Counted from the first letter of the stretch, positions 19,238-28,850 are shown. The stretch: 64,000 bases of DNA from Pseudomonas fluorescens (GCF_902498195.1 NZ_CABVIY010000002.1:1-64000); one strand, 5' to 3'. Numbers and translations are program-made. Notes: generated from the sequence alone by a model not told the origin.

Positions 19238-19924
19238 ATGTTTGACCTGGACCCGAGTGTCATTGTCAGGGCCATGCCGGCCCTGTGGAACGGCCTGAAA
19301 TTCACCTTGCTGCTGACCCTGGTGGCCATGTCGGTGGGGATCGTGGCCGGCACCTTGCTGGCGCTCATGCGCCTGTCGCACAACCGCGCGATGCGCGGCT
19401 TCGCCCTGGCGTACGTCACGGTGATGCGCAGTATCCCGTTGGTGCTGGTGATTTTCTGGTTCTACTTCCTGATGCCCTTGCTGCTGCAAATGGCCTTCGG
19501 AACGGAACGACCCGTGCAGATCGGCCCGGTGGTCACCGCCTTCGTCACCTTCTGCATGTTCGAGGCGGCGTACTACAGCGAAATCATCCGTGGCGGCATC
19601 CAGAGCATCAGCGGCGGCCAGAAGCAGGCGGCCGCGGCGCTTGGCCTGCGGCCGACGCAAGCGATGATGTACGTGATCCTGCCGCAGGCGTTGCGGCGCA
19701 TGGCGCCTTTGCTGCTGACACAGACCATCATTCTGTTCCAGGACACCTCGCTGGTGTACGTGCTGTCCATCGCCGATTTCACCGGCGCGGCGAGCAAGTT
19801 CGCACAGCGTGACGGGCGCCTGGTCGAGCTGTATCTGTTCGTTGCCTTGGTCTACCTGGTGATCTGCTATCTGCTGTCCAACCTGACCAAACGCATGAAA
19901 AGAAACATGGGGAGAACCGCATGA
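19238..19924 (+). CDS. Amino acid ABC transporter permease (GltK-like)
   Basis: This is the second permease of the heterodimeric channel, 228 aa. The conserved segments YVTVMRSIPLVLVIFWFYF and GGQKQAAAALGLRPTQAMMY (the EAA loop) are clear. Its stop overlaps the ATPase start (ATGA). With the partner permease it forms the membrane part of the acidic amino acid importer. Confidence 0.93.
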   Translation: MFDLDPSVIVRAMPALWNGLKFTLLLTLVAMSVGIVAGTLLALMRLSHNRAMRGFALAYVTVMRSIPLVLVIFWFYFLMPLLLQMAFGTERPVQIGPVVTAFVTFCMFEAAYYSEIIRGGIQSISGGQKQAAAALGLRPTQAMMYVILPQALRRMAPLLLTQTIILFQDTSLVYVLSIADFTGAASKFAQRDGRLVELYLFVALVYLVICYLLSNLTKRMKRNMGRTA

Positions 19925-20649
19925 TCCAGATGAAAAACCTGAGCAAGTGGTATGGCAATTTCCAGGTGCTGAAAAACTGCACCACCGAGCTTTCGCGCGG
20001 TGAAGTGATGGTGGTGTGCGGGCCATCAGGCTCGGGCAAGAGCACCCTGATCAAATGCGTCAATGGCCTTGAGCCTGTGCAGGAGGGCGAGATTTTCATC
20101 GAGGACCAGCCCGTCACCGGCAAGGGTGTCGACTTGCCGAAATTGCGTGCACGGGTGGGGATGGTGTTCCAGCATTTCGAGCTGTTTCCGCACCTGAGCA
20201 TTATCGACAACCTCAACCTGGCGCAGATCAAAGTGCTGGGCCGGGACGTCGACACCGCCACGAGCAAGAGCATGGGGTTGCTGGAGCGCGTCGGCCTCAA
20301 GAGCCATGCGCAGAAATTCCCGATCCAGTTGTCCGGCGGTCAGCAGCAACGGGTGGCCATCGCCCGGGCCCTGGCCATGGACCCGATTGCCATGCTGTTC
20401 GACGAACCTACCTCGGCGCTGGACCCGGAGATGGTCAACGAGGTGCTGGACGTCATGGTCGAACTGGCGCGCGAAGGCATGACCATGATGTGCGTCACCC
20501 ACGAAATGGGCTTCGCCCGCAAAGTGGCCGATCGCATCGTGTTCATGGACGGGGGAGAGATTATCGAGGATGTGAAGTCCGAAGAGTTCTTCGGTGCGCC
20601 GCGCTCGGATCGCGCGCGCAGCTTTTTATCAAAGATATTGCAACACTGA
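19921..20649 (+). CDS. Amino acid ABC transporter ATP-binding protein (GltL-like)
   Basis: This 242-aa ATPase powers the importer. Motifs in order: Walker A GPSGSGKST, Q-loop FQHFELFPHLS, ABC signature LSGGQQQR, Walker B AMLFDEPTSALDPE, and switch His in CVTHEMGFA. It ends the cluster aminotransferase - binding protein - permease - permease - ATPase, and a REP pair follows 11 nt later. Confidence 0.95.
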   Translation: MIQMKNLSKWYGNFQVLKNCTTELSRGEVMVVCGPSGSGKSTLIKCVNGLEPVQEGEIFIEDQPVTGKGVDLPKLRARVGMVFQHFELFPHLSIIDNLNLAQIKVLGRDVDTATSKSMGLLERVGLKSHAQKFPIQLSGGQQQRVAIARALAMDPIAMLFDEPTSALDPEMVNEVLDVMVELAREGMTMMCVTHEMGFARKVADRIVFMDGGEIIEDVKSEEFFGAPRSDRARSFLSKILQH

Positions 20650-20660
20650 AGCCCGAGACC

Positions 20661-20759
20661 TGTAGGAGCGAGCATGCTCGCGATGGAGGCCCAGACAGCG
20701 CGGGCAGTCAGTTTGCCCGCGTTATCGTTGACGACCATCGCGAGCATGCTCGCTCCTAC
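20661..20759. repeat. REP pair, type A
   Basis: An inverted pair of the type-A REP (core gtaggagcgagcatgctcgc, inner flank gttatcgttgacgaccatcg) sits between the 3' ends of the ABC ATPase gene (+) and the cupin gene (-). It is the only hairpin-forming element between these convergent genes and may serve both mRNAs. Confidence 0.9.
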
Positions 20760-20779
20760 GGGTTGGCGGTCTGCACAGA

Positions 20780-21130
20780 TCAGGCGAAAACGAAATATTT
20801 GCGCACGGTCTCGACCACTTCCCAGGTGCCTTTCATCCCCGGCTCGATGACGAAGATGTCACCGGCACGCAGGTGAATCGGCTCCTTGCCTTCGGGGGTG
20901 ATGATGCAATACCCCTCGCGGAAATCGCAGTATTCCCACTTCACGTATTCGACATACCACTTGCCCGGCGTGCAGATCCAGGTGCCCATGATCTTGCTGC
21001 CGTCTTCGCTGGTGTAGGCGTTGAGGTTGACGGTGTGCGGGTCGCCTTCGAGTTTTTCCCATTTGCAGGCGTCGAGGACGGGCAGCGGGTGGGTGTCGCG
21101 AAGAACGGTGATCGGTGCGTTTGCGGTCAT
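20780..21130 (-). CDS. Cupin-domain protein (DUF861/cupin_3 type)
   Basis: This 116-aa single-domain cupin has the pattern GTWICTPGKWYVEYVKWEYC, then FREGYCIITPEGKEPIHLRAGDIFVIEPG, matching the EutQ-like cupin_3 family; the enzymatic role is unknown. The start at 21130 has CGGAG at a good distance on the minus strand; the longer reading from 21388 would run into the kynB promoter and is rejected. It is divergent from kynB with a 288-nt shared control region, so a link to tryptophan or kynurenine metabolism is possible but unproven. Confidence 0.85.
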   Translation of the reverse strand: MTANAPITVLRDTHPLPVLDACKWEKLEGDPHTVNLNAYTSEDGSKIMGTWICTPGKWYVEYVKWEYCDFREGYCIITPEGKEPIHLRAGDIFVIEPGMKGTWEVVETVRKYFVFA

Positions 21131-21287
21131 GATGACTCCGGCGTTGGGGGAGAGCTGAAGACGCACCCTATCGGGCTTGGCACTGCACCAGTTGTCTGTG
21201 CTCGACACTGAAGTATCCAGAAGCGCAGTGGCCATCGTCTGGCCGGGCAGCGTCAGGCGGATGAAAACGGCGGTCATCCTCGTTGAT

Positions 21288-21302
21288 ATTTTCTGTTGAT
21301 AA
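21288..21302 (+). promoter_or_regulatory. Candidate KynR (Lrp-type) site upstream of kynB
   Basis: The 15-nt motif ATTTTCTG-TT-GATAA lies in the cupin/kynB intergenic region. The same motif with one extra spacer base (ATTTTCTG-CGA-GATAA) occurs at 25005-25020 between kynR and kynU. Shared motifs ahead of two parts of one pathway fit binding by KynR, but this is inference. Confidence 0.4.
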
Positions 21303-21418
21303 ACCCGGGTTTCCTGGCATTTTTTGCGAAAACAGCCGGTGTGAGTGGAGGTTTTTGCAAGATTATTCACAAGCATCACTCGTATCATTCATCTCGGAAA
21401 AATCCGGGAAACGTTGTC

Positions 21419-22081
21419 ATGAAAAAAACAGTGCCGTGGTGGGACATCAGCCCGCCCTTGAGTACCGCCACACCGACCTGGCCGGGGGATACGCCGTTCC
21501 AGGAAGAACGTGTCTGGACCTTCGGGCCAGAGTGCCCGGTGAATGTCGGGCGCATTACCTTGTCGCCGCACACGGGCGCCCACGTTGATGCCCCCCTGCA
21601 TTACAGCGCGGACGGCGCAGCCATTGGTGAGGTGCCGCTGGATATCTACATCGGGCCTTGTCGCGTCTTGCATTGCCTGGACAGCGGTCGGCTGGTGCAG
21701 CCGGAGCAACTGACAGGCCGATTGGCCAACCTGCCCGAGCGCGTGCTGTTGCGCACCTATCGTCAAGCGCCGCTCAGTGCCTGGGACCCCGACTTTACAG
21801 CGGTCGCCAGGGAAACCGTCGATCTGCTGGCCGGTCTCGGCGTGCGCTTGATCGGCATCGATACGCCGTCGCTGGACCCGCAACAATCCAAGACCATGGA
21901 TTCGCACAACGCGGTAGCCCGTCACGGCATGGCCATCCTCGAAGGCATCGTCCTGGATGAAGTCCCGGAAGGGGATTACGAATTGATCGCCCTGCCGCTG
22001 CGCTTTGCCCATCTCGACGCCAGCCCGGTGAGGGCCATTTTGCGACCACTGACTTCGACGCCATCCGAGGAGGCTGCCTGA
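21419..22081 (+). CDS. kynB: Kynurenine formamidase (arylformamidase)
   Basis: KynB hydrolyses N-formylkynurenine to kynurenine and formate, the second step of tryptophan breakdown. From the ATG at 21419 the protein is 220 aa. The metal site [11 protein letters not shown] (His51, His55, Asp57, His61) is the cyclase-family signature, and the N-terminus [21 protein letters not shown] is typical of KynB. The upstream start at 21296 would extend through the regulatory motif and is rejected. kynA starts on the last base of the kynB stop, so the two are coupled. Confidence 0.95.
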   Translation: MKKTVPWWDISPPLSTATPTWPGDTPFQEERVWTFGPECPVNVGRITLSPHTGAHVDAPLHYSADGAAIGEVPLDIYIGPCRVLHCLDSGRLVQPEQLTGRLANLPERVLLRTYRQAPLSAWDPDFTAVARETVDLLAGLGVRLIGIDTPSLDPQQSKTMDSHNAVARHGMAILEGIVLDEVPEGDYELIALPLRFAHLDASPVRAILRPLTSTPSEEAA

Positions 22082-22935
22082 TGAGCCAATGCCCTTACTC
22101 ATCCGCCAACGCTACAGAGGAATGGCATAACGCCGAGCTGAATTTTTCCGATGCCATGAGCTACGGCGACTACCTGGACCTGGGGCGCATTCTCAGTGCC
22201 CAGCACCCTTTGTCACCGGACCATAACGAGATGCTGTTCATCATCCAGCACCAGACGTCCGAGCTGTGGATGAAGCTGATGCTGCACGAACTCAAGGCCG
22301 CGCGGGAACACCTGCGGCTCGGCGAGTTGCCGCCGGCATTCAAGATGCTGGCGCGGGTTTCGCGCATCTTCGATCAGCTGGTGCATGCCTGGACAGTGCT
22401 GGCCACCATGACGCCCACCGAGTACCACTCGATCCGGCCATTCCTGGGACAGTCGTCGGGCTTCCAGTCTTTCCAGTACCGGGAAATCGAGTTCATCCTG
22501 GGCAACAAAAGCGCGACCCTGCTTCGGCCTCACGCCCATCGTCCGCAGCTGCTGCAATCGCTGGAACAGTCGATTGCCACCCCTTCGCTGTATGACGAGG
22601 CGATTCGCCTGTTGGCCAGTGCCGGCCTGAAAATTGACCCGCAACGCTTCGAGCGTGATCCGGCCCGCCCGACAGAGCATGACAGCTCGGTCGAGGCCGC
22701 GTGGCGTGAGGTCTACACCGACCCTTCGCGTTATTGGGACCTCTATCAGCTGGCGGAAAAATTCATCGACCTCGAAGACTCGTTCCGCCAATGGCGCTTC
22801 CGGCATGTCACTACGGTTGAGCGGATCATCGGCTTTCAACCGGGCACCGGCGGCACTGAAGGGGTGGGTTACCTGCGCAAGATGCTCGATACCGTGCTGT
22901 TCCCCGAGTTGTGGCGGCTACGCTCGACGCTCTGA
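22081..22935 (+). CDS. kynA: Tryptophan 2,3-dioxygenase
   Basis: KynA is the haem enzyme that opens the indole ring of tryptophan, the first pathway step. The 284-aa protein has the substrate-binding segment [14 protein letters not shown] with His57, [12 protein letters not shown], and the haem-ligand His242 in [20 protein letters not shown], all in the expected order and spacing. Its start overlaps the kynB stop (TGATG). In P. aeruginosa kynA is separate from kynB; here they form one unit. A terminator follows 9 nt after the stop. Confidence 0.96.
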   Translation: MSQCPYSSANATEEWHNAELNFSDAMSYGDYLDLGRILSAQHPLSPDHNEMLFIIQHQTSELWMKLMLHELKAAREHLRLGELPPAFKMLARVSRIFDQLVHAWTVLATMTPTEYHSIRPFLGQSSGFQSFQYREIEFILGNKSATLLRPHAHRPQLLQSLEQSIATPSLYDEAIRLLASAGLKIDPQRFERDPARPTEHDSSVEAAWREVYTDPSRYWDLYQLAEKFIDLEDSFRQWRFRHVTTVERIIGFQPGTGGTEGVGYLRKMLDTVLFPELWRLRSTL

Positions 22936-22943
22936 AACCGGAC

Positions 22944-22986
22944 AAAAAAAAGCCCCGGCCTTCATTGAAGGCCGGGGCGTTTTTTT
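22944..22986. terminator. Bidirectional terminator between kynA and aroP
   Basis: A 13-bp GC-rich stem with no unpaired spacer beyond the turn (gccccggccttca / tgaaggccggggc) is flanked by a run of A on the left and T on the right. It can end kynA on the plus strand and aroP on the minus strand. Confidence 0.95.
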
Positions 22987-22992
22987 GCGCGG

Positions 22993-24396
22993 TTATTGCG
23001 CCACGGGCAAGTCGCGGTGCCTTGCCATGCGCATCCGGTAGAACAGGTAGATGACCAGTACCCAGACCGGAATGGCGAAGACCGAGGCGCGTATCCCCGG
23101 AATCATCCACATGACGATGATGATCATGGCCATGAACGCCAGGCACAGGTAGTTGCTGAACGGAAACCAGAACGACTTGAAGCTCGGCACGATGCCGCGT
23201 TGCCCCATGGCCTTGCGGAACTTGATATGGGTCAGGCTGATCATTGCCCAGTTGATCATCAGCGAGGCAACCACCAGTGCGAACAGCAGTTCGAGCGCTT
23301 CATGCGGGGCCAGGTAGTTAACCAGCACCGACAGCATCGTGATCAACGCCGAGACGCCCAGCGCCAGCAACGGCACACCCTGCTTGTTCAGTTTCATCAG
23401 GGCCTTGGGTGCATCGCCTTGCTCGGCCAGGCCGTAGAGCATGCGGCTGTTGCAGTAGACGCCGCTGTTGTAGACCGACAATGCGGCGGTGAGCACCACG
23501 AAGTTGAGGATTTGTGCGGCGGTGTCGCTGCCGATCAAGGCAAAAATCTGCACGAACGGGCTGCCGCTGTAGGCATCGCCGGAAGCGCCCAGTGTCTGCA
23601 ACAGCTGGTCCCAGGGATACAGCGACAGCAGCACGGTGAGGGCGCCGACGTAGAAAATCAGCACGCGGTAAACCACCTGGTTGATGGCCTTGGGAATGAC
23701 CTTCCTCGGCTCGCTGGCTTCAGCGGCGGTGATGCCGACCAGTTCCAGGCCGCCGAAGGAAAACATGATGAACGCCATCGCCATCAGCAAACCGCTGTAA
23801 CCGTTGGGGAAGAACCCGCCGTGGCTCCACAGGTTGCTCACCGAGGCCTGCGGGCCGCCGGTTCCGCTGACCAGCATGTAGCAGCCCAGGGCAATCATGC
23901 CGATGATCGCCACCACCTTGATGATCGCGAACCAGAACTCCATCTCGCCAAAGATTTTGACGTTCAGGGTGTTGATCAGGTTGACCAGCACGAAGAACAC
24001 CGCCGCGCTGACCCAGGTGGGCACTTCCGGCCACCAGAATTGCACGTACTTGCCGACGGCCGTCAGCTCGGCCATGCCCACCAGCACGTACAGCACCCAG
24101 TAGTTCCAGCCGGACAGGAAGCCGGCAAAGCCGCCCCAGTAGTTGTGGGCGAAATGACTGAAAGAGCCGGCGACCGGTTCTTCGACAATCATCTCGCCCA
24201 ACTGGCGCATGATCAGGAAGGCAATGAAGCCGGCGATGGCGTAGCCAAGGATCATCGAAGGCCCGGCGGACTTGAGTACCCCGGCCGAGCCCAGGAACAA
24301 CCCGGTACCAATCGCGCCACCCAGGGCGATCAGTTGAATATGCCTGTTTTTCAACCCCCGCTTGAGTGTTCCCTGTTGCAAGATTTCGTCCGCCAT
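22993..24396 (-). CDS. aroP: Aromatic amino acid permease (AroP-like, APC family)
   Basis: This 467-aa inner-membrane transporter with about 12 helices is very like E. coli AroP: LKRGLKNRHIQLIALGGAIG, EEPVAGSFSHFA, SGWNYWVLYVLVGMAELTAV, FSFGGLELVGITAAEA and AALSVYNSGVYCNSRMLYG. AroP imports tryptophan, tyrosine and phenylalanine. Its place between kynA and kynR suggests tryptophan supply for the kynurenine pathway. AGGGAA precedes the start. It is transcribed with, or downstream of, kynR (96-nt gap). Confidence 0.9.
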   Translation of the reverse strand: MADEILQQGTLKRGLKNRHIQLIALGGAIGTGLFLGSAGVLKSAGPSMILGYAIAGFIAFLIMRQLGEMIVEEPVAGSFSHFAHNYWGGFAGFLSGWNYWVLYVLVGMAELTAVGKYVQFWWPEVPTWVSAAVFFVLVNLINTLNVKIFGEMEFWFAIIKVVAIIGMIALGCYMLVSGTGGPQASVSNLWSHGGFFPNGYSGLLMAMAFIMFSFGGLELVGITAAEASEPRKVIPKAINQVVYRVLIFYVGALTVLLSLYPWDQLLQTLGASGDAYSGSPFVQIFALIGSDTAAQILNFVVLTAALSVYNSGVYCNSRMLYGLAEQGDAPKALMKLNKQGVPLLALGVSALITMLSVLVNYLAPHEALELLFALVVASLMINWAMISLTHIKFRKAMGQRGIVPSFKSFWFPFSNYLCLAFMAMIIIVMWMIPGIRASVFAIPVWVLVIYLFYRMRMARHRDLPVAQ

Positions 24397-24492
24397 CGCG
24401 TTCCCTTTTGATTGTTGTCGTCAGGCCTGAATTGAGGGGTCAGATATTACTCTCAGTGAACTTCTGGTCATACAGGTGCACGTCATCGCGCT

Positions 24493-24966
24493 TTACTTGC
24501 GCACAACCAGATCCAGCAACTCGTCCTGCTCCTTGATTTTCTGCAGGACGATTTCCGAGCGGATATCGGTGACGCCCGCCGTGCGGTTCAGGTGGTTGAC
24601 GATGAAATCCGAGAAGTGCTTGAGGTTGCGCGCCTGGACCCGCAGCACATAGTTGCTGGCCCCCGTGATCACATACGCCGTGACCACTTCCGGCCACGAC
24701 TGGACCTTCTTGATGAAGGTCTCGTGCCAGTCCTCGACGTCCTGTCGCAATGACACATGGACGATGGCTTCCAGCTCGATTCCCAGCCGTTCGGCATTCA
24801 GCACGGCGCGATAGCCGGTAATGATTCCCTCGCTTTCCAGCAGGCGCAAACGGCGCAGGCAGGCCGACGGCGAGAGGGCGACTTTCTCCGCCAGTTCCTG
24901 GTTGCTGATGCGGCCATCCTGTTGCAGTTGATGCAGGATGCGCAGGTCTGTCGAGTCGAGGTTCAT
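24493..24966 (-). CDS. kynR: KynR, Lrp/AsnC-family regulator of kynurenine genes
   Basis: This is a 157-aa Lrp-type regulator: an N-terminal helix-turn-helix (LDSTDLRILHQLQQDGRISN, then LAEKVALSPSACLRRLRLLE) followed by a RAM effector domain (AYVITGASNYVLRVQARNL). In P. aeruginosa an Lrp-type KynR activates the kyn genes in response to kynurenine. The gene is divergent from kynU across a 204-nt region that contains the candidate operator, the layout expected for KynR. The name rests on this context and family. Confidence 0.87.
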   Translation of the reverse strand: MNLDSTDLRILHQLQQDGRISNQELAEKVALSPSACLRRLRLLESEGIITGYRAVLNAERLGIELEAIVHVSLRQDVEDWHETFIKKVQSWPEVVTAYVITGASNYVLRVQARNLKHFSDFIVNHLNRTAGVTDIRSEIVLQKIKEQDELLDLVVRK

Positions 24967-25002
24967 GGTTGAAATAAATTCGCGGTAATGGGCGTCGGGT
25001 TC

Positions 25003-25054
25003 GAATTTTCTGCGAGATAACTACTATAAGGCCGCTGACTTTGCACGAAAATTC
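25003..25054. promoter_or_regulatory. Candidate KynR operator region between kynR and kynU
   Basis: The divergent promoter region carries an inverted repeat GAATTTTC (25003-25010) / GAAAATTC (25047-25054), with arm centres 44 nt apart, and contains the motif ATTTTCTG-CGA-GATAA (25005-25020) shared with the kynB upstream region. Lrp-type proteins form multimers that bind such spaced sites. Which base is the transcription start cannot be read. Confidence 0.45.
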
Positions 25055-25170
25055 TCCAATGTTTCGTTCATTATTTCTGTACCGAAAAGGCGCTGGACAG
25101 GCGCCTTCCGCTCGTCCCGGTGGCTGCGATCCGCCCGGGCGGCACGTCTTACAAAAAAACAGGACTCTGC

Positions 25171-26421
25171 ATGACGACAAGAAACGATTGCCTGGCACTT
25201 GATGCCCAGGATGCCCTGGCGGCGCTGCGCCAGCAGTTCGCGCTCCCTGAAGGCGTGATTTACCTCGACGGCAACTCCCTGGGGGCGCGGCCCGTCGCGG
25301 CACTGGCCCGGGCTCAGGCGGTGATCGCCCAGGAGTGGGGCAATGGCCTGATCCGCAGCTGGAACAGCGCGGGCTGGCGCGACCTGTCGGAGCGCCTGGG
25401 CAACCGCCTGGCCGGGCTGATCGGCGCCGGTGACGGCGAAGTGGTGGTGACCGACACCACCTCGATCAACCTGTTCAAGGTGCTCAGCGCCGCGCTGCGG
25501 GTCCAGGCCAGCCGATCGCCAACGCGCCGGGTCATCGTCACTGAAAGCAGCAACTTCCCCACTGACCTGTACATCGCCGAAGGCCTGACGCAGATGCTGC
25601 AACAGGGCTACACCCTGCGACTGGTCGACAGTCCTGAAGAGCTGCCGCAGGCGATTGACCAGGACACCGCGGTGGTCATGCTCACCCACGTCAACTACAA
25701 GACCGGCTACATGCACGACATGCAAGCCCTGACCGCACTCACCCACGAGTGCGGGGCGCTGACGATCTGGGACCTGGCTCACTCCGCCGGCGCAGTGCCG
25801 GTCAACCTGCATCAGGCAGGTGCCGATTACGCCATTGGTTGCACCTACAAATACCTTAATGGCGGTCCCGGCTCGCAGGCGTTTGTCTGGGTATCGCCGC
25901 TGTTGTGCGATTTGGTGCCTCAGCCGCTGTCGGGCTGGTTCGGCCATTCGCGGCAGTTCGCCATGGAGTCGGGCTACGAGCCAAGCAAAGGCATCGCGCG
26001 CTATCTGTGCGGCACCCAGCCGATCACCTCGTTGGCGATGGTCGAGTGCGGCCTGGATGTGTTCGCCCAGACCGACATGGCCAGCCTGCGGCGCAAATCC
26101 CTGGCCCTGACCGACCTGTTCATCGAGTTGGTCGAACAACGCTGCGCGGCCCATGACTTGACCCTGATCACGCCGCGCGAACACGCCAAGCGTGGCAGTC
26201 ACGTCAGCTTCGAGCATCCCGAAGGTTATGCGGTGATCCAGGCCCTGATCGCCCGTGGCGTGATCGGCGATTACCGCGAGCCGCGGATCATGCGCTTCGG
26301 CTTCACCCCGCTGTACACGACCTTCACCGAGGTCTGGGACGCGGTGCAGATCCTGGGCGAGATTCTTGATGAAAAAACCTGGGCGCAAGCGCAATTCCAG
26401 GTTCGCCACAGCGTCACCTGA
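25171..26421 (+). CDS. kynU: Kynureninase
   Basis: KynU is the PLP enzyme that cleaves kynurenine to anthranilate and alanine. From the ATG at 25171 it is 416 aa, the length of the P. fluorescens enzyme. The PLP lysine is Lys227 in [13 protein letters not shown], matching the known residue number, and the cofactor aspartates lie in [13 protein letters not shown]. The upstream start at 25120 is rejected. It is the first gene of a unit with the permease gene 42 nt downstream and faces kynR. Confidence 0.97.
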   Translation: MTTRNDCLALDAQDALAALRQQFALPEGVIYLDGNSLGARPVAALARAQAVIAQEWGNGLIRSWNSAGWRDLSERLGNRLAGLIGAGDGEVVVTDTTSINLFKVLSAALRVQASRSPTRRVIVTESSNFPTDLYIAEGLTQMLQQGYTLRLVDSPEELPQAIDQDTAVVMLTHVNYKTGYMHDMQALTALTHECGALTIWDLAHSAGAVPVNLHQAGADYAIGCTYKYLNGGPGSQAFVWVSPLLCDLVPQPLSGWFGHSRQFAMESGYEPSKGIARYLCGTQPITSLAMVECGLDVFAQTDMASLRRKSLALTDLFIELVEQRCAAHDLTLITPREHAKRGSHVSFEHPEGYAVIQALIARGVIGDYREPRIMRFGFTPLYTTFTEVWDAVQILGEILDEKTWAQAQFQVRHSVT

Positions 26422-26463
26422 TACTGCTCTCTTCAAGAAAAATAATATTCAGAGGCCAGAAAA

Positions 26464-27873
26464 ATGACCGATAACAGCGGTTTTGAAACGATATCCAACC
26501 GTGAGCAGGGGCTGCGGCGTCAGTTGACGTCGGGGCAGATGAGCATGATCGCCATTGGCGGTGCGATTGGTACCGGGTTGTTCATGGGCAGTGCCTACGC
26601 GATCGGGTATGCCGGGCCGAGCGTGCTGCTCAGCTACGCCATCGGCGCCATCATCACGTTGCTGTTGATGGGTTGCCTGGCGGAAATGACCGTGGCCCAT
26701 TCAACCTCGGGTTCGTTCGGTGCCTATGCCGAATTCTACGTCAGCCCGCTGGCCGGGTTCCTGGTGCGCTATGCCTATTGGGCGGCCATTGTGCTGGCGG
26801 TTGGCACAGAGGTGACAGCGGTGGCGATGTACATGAAGTACTGGTTCGCCAATGTGCCGGAGTGGGTGTGGATCGTCTCGTTTTCCAGTGTGCTGATCGT
26901 ACTGAACGCTATCAGCGTGAAGACCTTCGGCACCTTTGAGTACTGGTTCTCGACCATCAAGATCGGCGCGATTGTCGGCTTCATCATTCTGGCGGTTTAC
27001 GTGGTGTTCGGCTCCGGCAACCCGGAGTACGGCGTGCACAACTACACCGCCCACGGCGGTTTTTTCCCGAATGGCCTGCAAGGCATGTGGGTGGCGGTGA
27101 TCGTGTCGATCTTCAGCTACCTCAGCGTGGAAATGATCGCGGTGGCGGCCGGTGAGGCGAAGGACCCGGAGCAGGCGGTGAAAAAGGCTTTTCGCGCGAC
27201 CATCGTGCGACTGGTGGTGTTCTACCTGCTGACCCTGGCGCTGATGCTGGCGATTGTGCCGTGGGTCCAGGCCGGTCACACCCAGAGCCCGTTCGTCACG
27301 GTCATGCAGGCCATCGGTATTCCCGGTGCCACCGGGGTGATGAACTTCGTGATCCTGATCGCGGCGTTGTCGGCGATGAACAGCCAGTTGTACATCACCA
27401 CGCGCATGATGTTCAGCCTGTCCCGTGGCGGCTACGCGCCCAAGTCCATGGGCAAGTTGAGCAAGAGCGGTATCCCGCTGAACGCCTTGTTGCTGTCCAG
27501 TTCCGGCATCGCCCTGGCGACCCTGCTCAACATCCTTTACCCGGAGAGTTCGTTCACCTTGATGATGGCGATCTCCATGTTCGGCGCCATTTTCACCTGG
27601 TTCATGATCTTCCTGACGCACTACTGCTTCCGTCGTTATCACCAGCGCCACGGCGAGCGCAAACTGTCGTTCCGCATGCGTCTGTTTCCGTACACGACGT
27701 TGCTGGGCCTGGTGCTGATGGGTGCGGTGATGCTCACCACCTACTTCACCGAAGCCTTCAAGATGACCTTGGTGTTCGGTGTGCCGTTCCTGCTGTTGCT
27801 GACGCTTGTCTACGGCCTGTTTTTCCGCAAGCCCAAGGCTGTCGCGGCGTTGAGCCCACTGCCGAAGGCGTAG
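26464..27873 (+). CDS. Amino acid permease of the APC family, downstream of kynU
   Basis: This 469-aa transporter has about 12 membrane helices. It is an APC-type amino acid permease (MSMIAIGGAIGTGLFMGSAY, TSGSFGAYAEFYVSPLAGF, EMIAVAAGEAKDPEQAV) from a different branch than AroP at 22993. P. aeruginosa also carries a permease gene beside kynU (PA2079), which supports a conserved role with the pathway, perhaps kynurenine or tryptophan transport. The substrate is not readable from the sequence. It is in the same direction as kynU, 42 nt away. Confidence 0.85.
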   Translation: MTDNSGFETISNREQGLRRQLTSGQMSMIAIGGAIGTGLFMGSAYAIGYAGPSVLLSYAIGAIITLLLMGCLAEMTVAHSTSGSFGAYAEFYVSPLAGFLVRYAYWAAIVLAVGTEVTAVAMYMKYWFANVPEWVWIVSFSSVLIVLNAISVKTFGTFEYWFSTIKIGAIVGFIILAVYVVFGSGNPEYGVHNYTAHGGFFPNGLQGMWVAVIVSIFSYLSVEMIAVAAGEAKDPEQAVKKAFRATIVRLVVFYLLTLALMLAIVPWVQAGHTQSPFVTVMQAIGIPGATGVMNFVILIAALSAMNSQLYITTRMMFSLSRGGYAPKSMGKLSKSGIPLNALLLSSSGIALATLLNILYPESSFTLMMAISMFGAIFTWFMIFLTHYCFRRYHQRHGERKLSFRMRLFPYTTLLGLVLMGAVMLTTYFTEAFKMTLVFGVPFLLLLTLVYGLFFRKPKAVAALSPLPKA

Positions 27874-27931
27874 CCCGCGGGCCTGATTGCCGGACGGTGG
27901 TCTTCAACGACTGCCGAGCCGGCATTGATCC

Positions 27932-28816
27932 TCAGGGGAGAGTCAAGGCGTGCAGCAAGGCCTTGGCGTAAGCGGGCAGCGCAGCGAAGTCGCGGGCGCA
28001 GATCAGCAGTTTGCGCTGGGCCCAGTGTTCCTCCAGGGGGAAGCTTTTGAACGGTTGATCGGCGCCCCTTCGCTGGATCGCCGCCAGTGGCACGATCGCC
28101 AGCCCGGCGCCGCGAGCGACCATGCGGATCACCCCGTCGAAGCCTTCGGCACGGATGCGGATTGGCAGGCGGGTGCCCGCGTGCAAGGCCTGTTCTTCAA
28201 GGTACACCGCCAGGGCGCTATTGCTGGCCAGGCCCACATAGTCGTGACGTAACGTATCGCTGAAGAGGGGCGTTACGCCGTCGGCCAATGGATGCCCGAG
28301 CGGCATGATCAGCACCAGCGGGTCGTCGCGAAAGGGCAGGGTTTGGAGCGAGTGAGTGTCCACGGCGTCCGAGACGATGCCAAGGTCCGCCGCACCCTGG
28401 CGCAAGGTGTGGACGATGCGCAGGCTCGGCATTTCCTGCAGGTCGATGTCCAGGTTGGGGTGGCGGCACAGGAAGTCCGCCAGCACTTCCGGCAGGTGCT
28501 CGGCGATGGCCGTGGTGTTGCACAGCAACCGCACCTGGCCTTTGACGCCTTTGGCATATTCGGCCAGGTCCTGTTGCATGCGTTCGGCGTGTTGCAGCAG
28601 GGTGCGGGCGTGCTGCGCCAGGGCCTTTCCCGCTGGCGTGGGGGTGACGCCGCGACGGCCGCGTTCCAGGAAATCAATGCCCAGTGACGCTTCCATCGCC
28701 CGGATACGCGCGCTCGCCGCCGCCAGCGACAAATGACTGCGGGCGGCGCCGGCGGTGATGTTGCCGGTGTCGAGGATGTGCAGGTAGAGGCGCAGGTCGG
28801 TGAGGTCGAAGTGCAT
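27932..28816 (-). CDS. LysR-family transcriptional regulator
   Basis: This 294-aa LysR protein has an N-terminal helix-turn-helix (LTDLRLYLHILDTGNITAGA, then ARSHLSLAAASARIRAME) and an effector domain with the block LGIVSDAVDTHS. The start at 28816 (MHFDLTD) is chosen over an upstream ATG that lies inside a REP repeat. It is divergent from the TauE-type permease gene at 29022, with a REP pair between, so it may control that exporter; its targets are unknown. Confidence 0.88.
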   Translation of the reverse strand: MHFDLTDLRLYLHILDTGNITAGAARSHLSLAAASARIRAMEASLGIDFLERGRRGVTPTPAGKALAQHARTLLQHAERMQQDLAEYAKGVKGQVRLLCNTTAIAEHLPEVLADFLCRHPNLDIDLQEMPSLRIVHTLRQGAADLGIVSDAVDTHSLQTLPFRDDPLVLIMPLGHPLADGVTPLFSDTLRHDYVGLASNSALAVYLEEQALHAGTRLPIRIRAEGFDGVIRMVARGAGLAIVPLAAIQRRGADQPFKSFPLEEHWAQRKLLICARDFAALPAYAKALLHALTLP

Positions 28817-28850
28817 CGGCAGTCTCTGGGATTGTGTTGTCTGGACGGAC

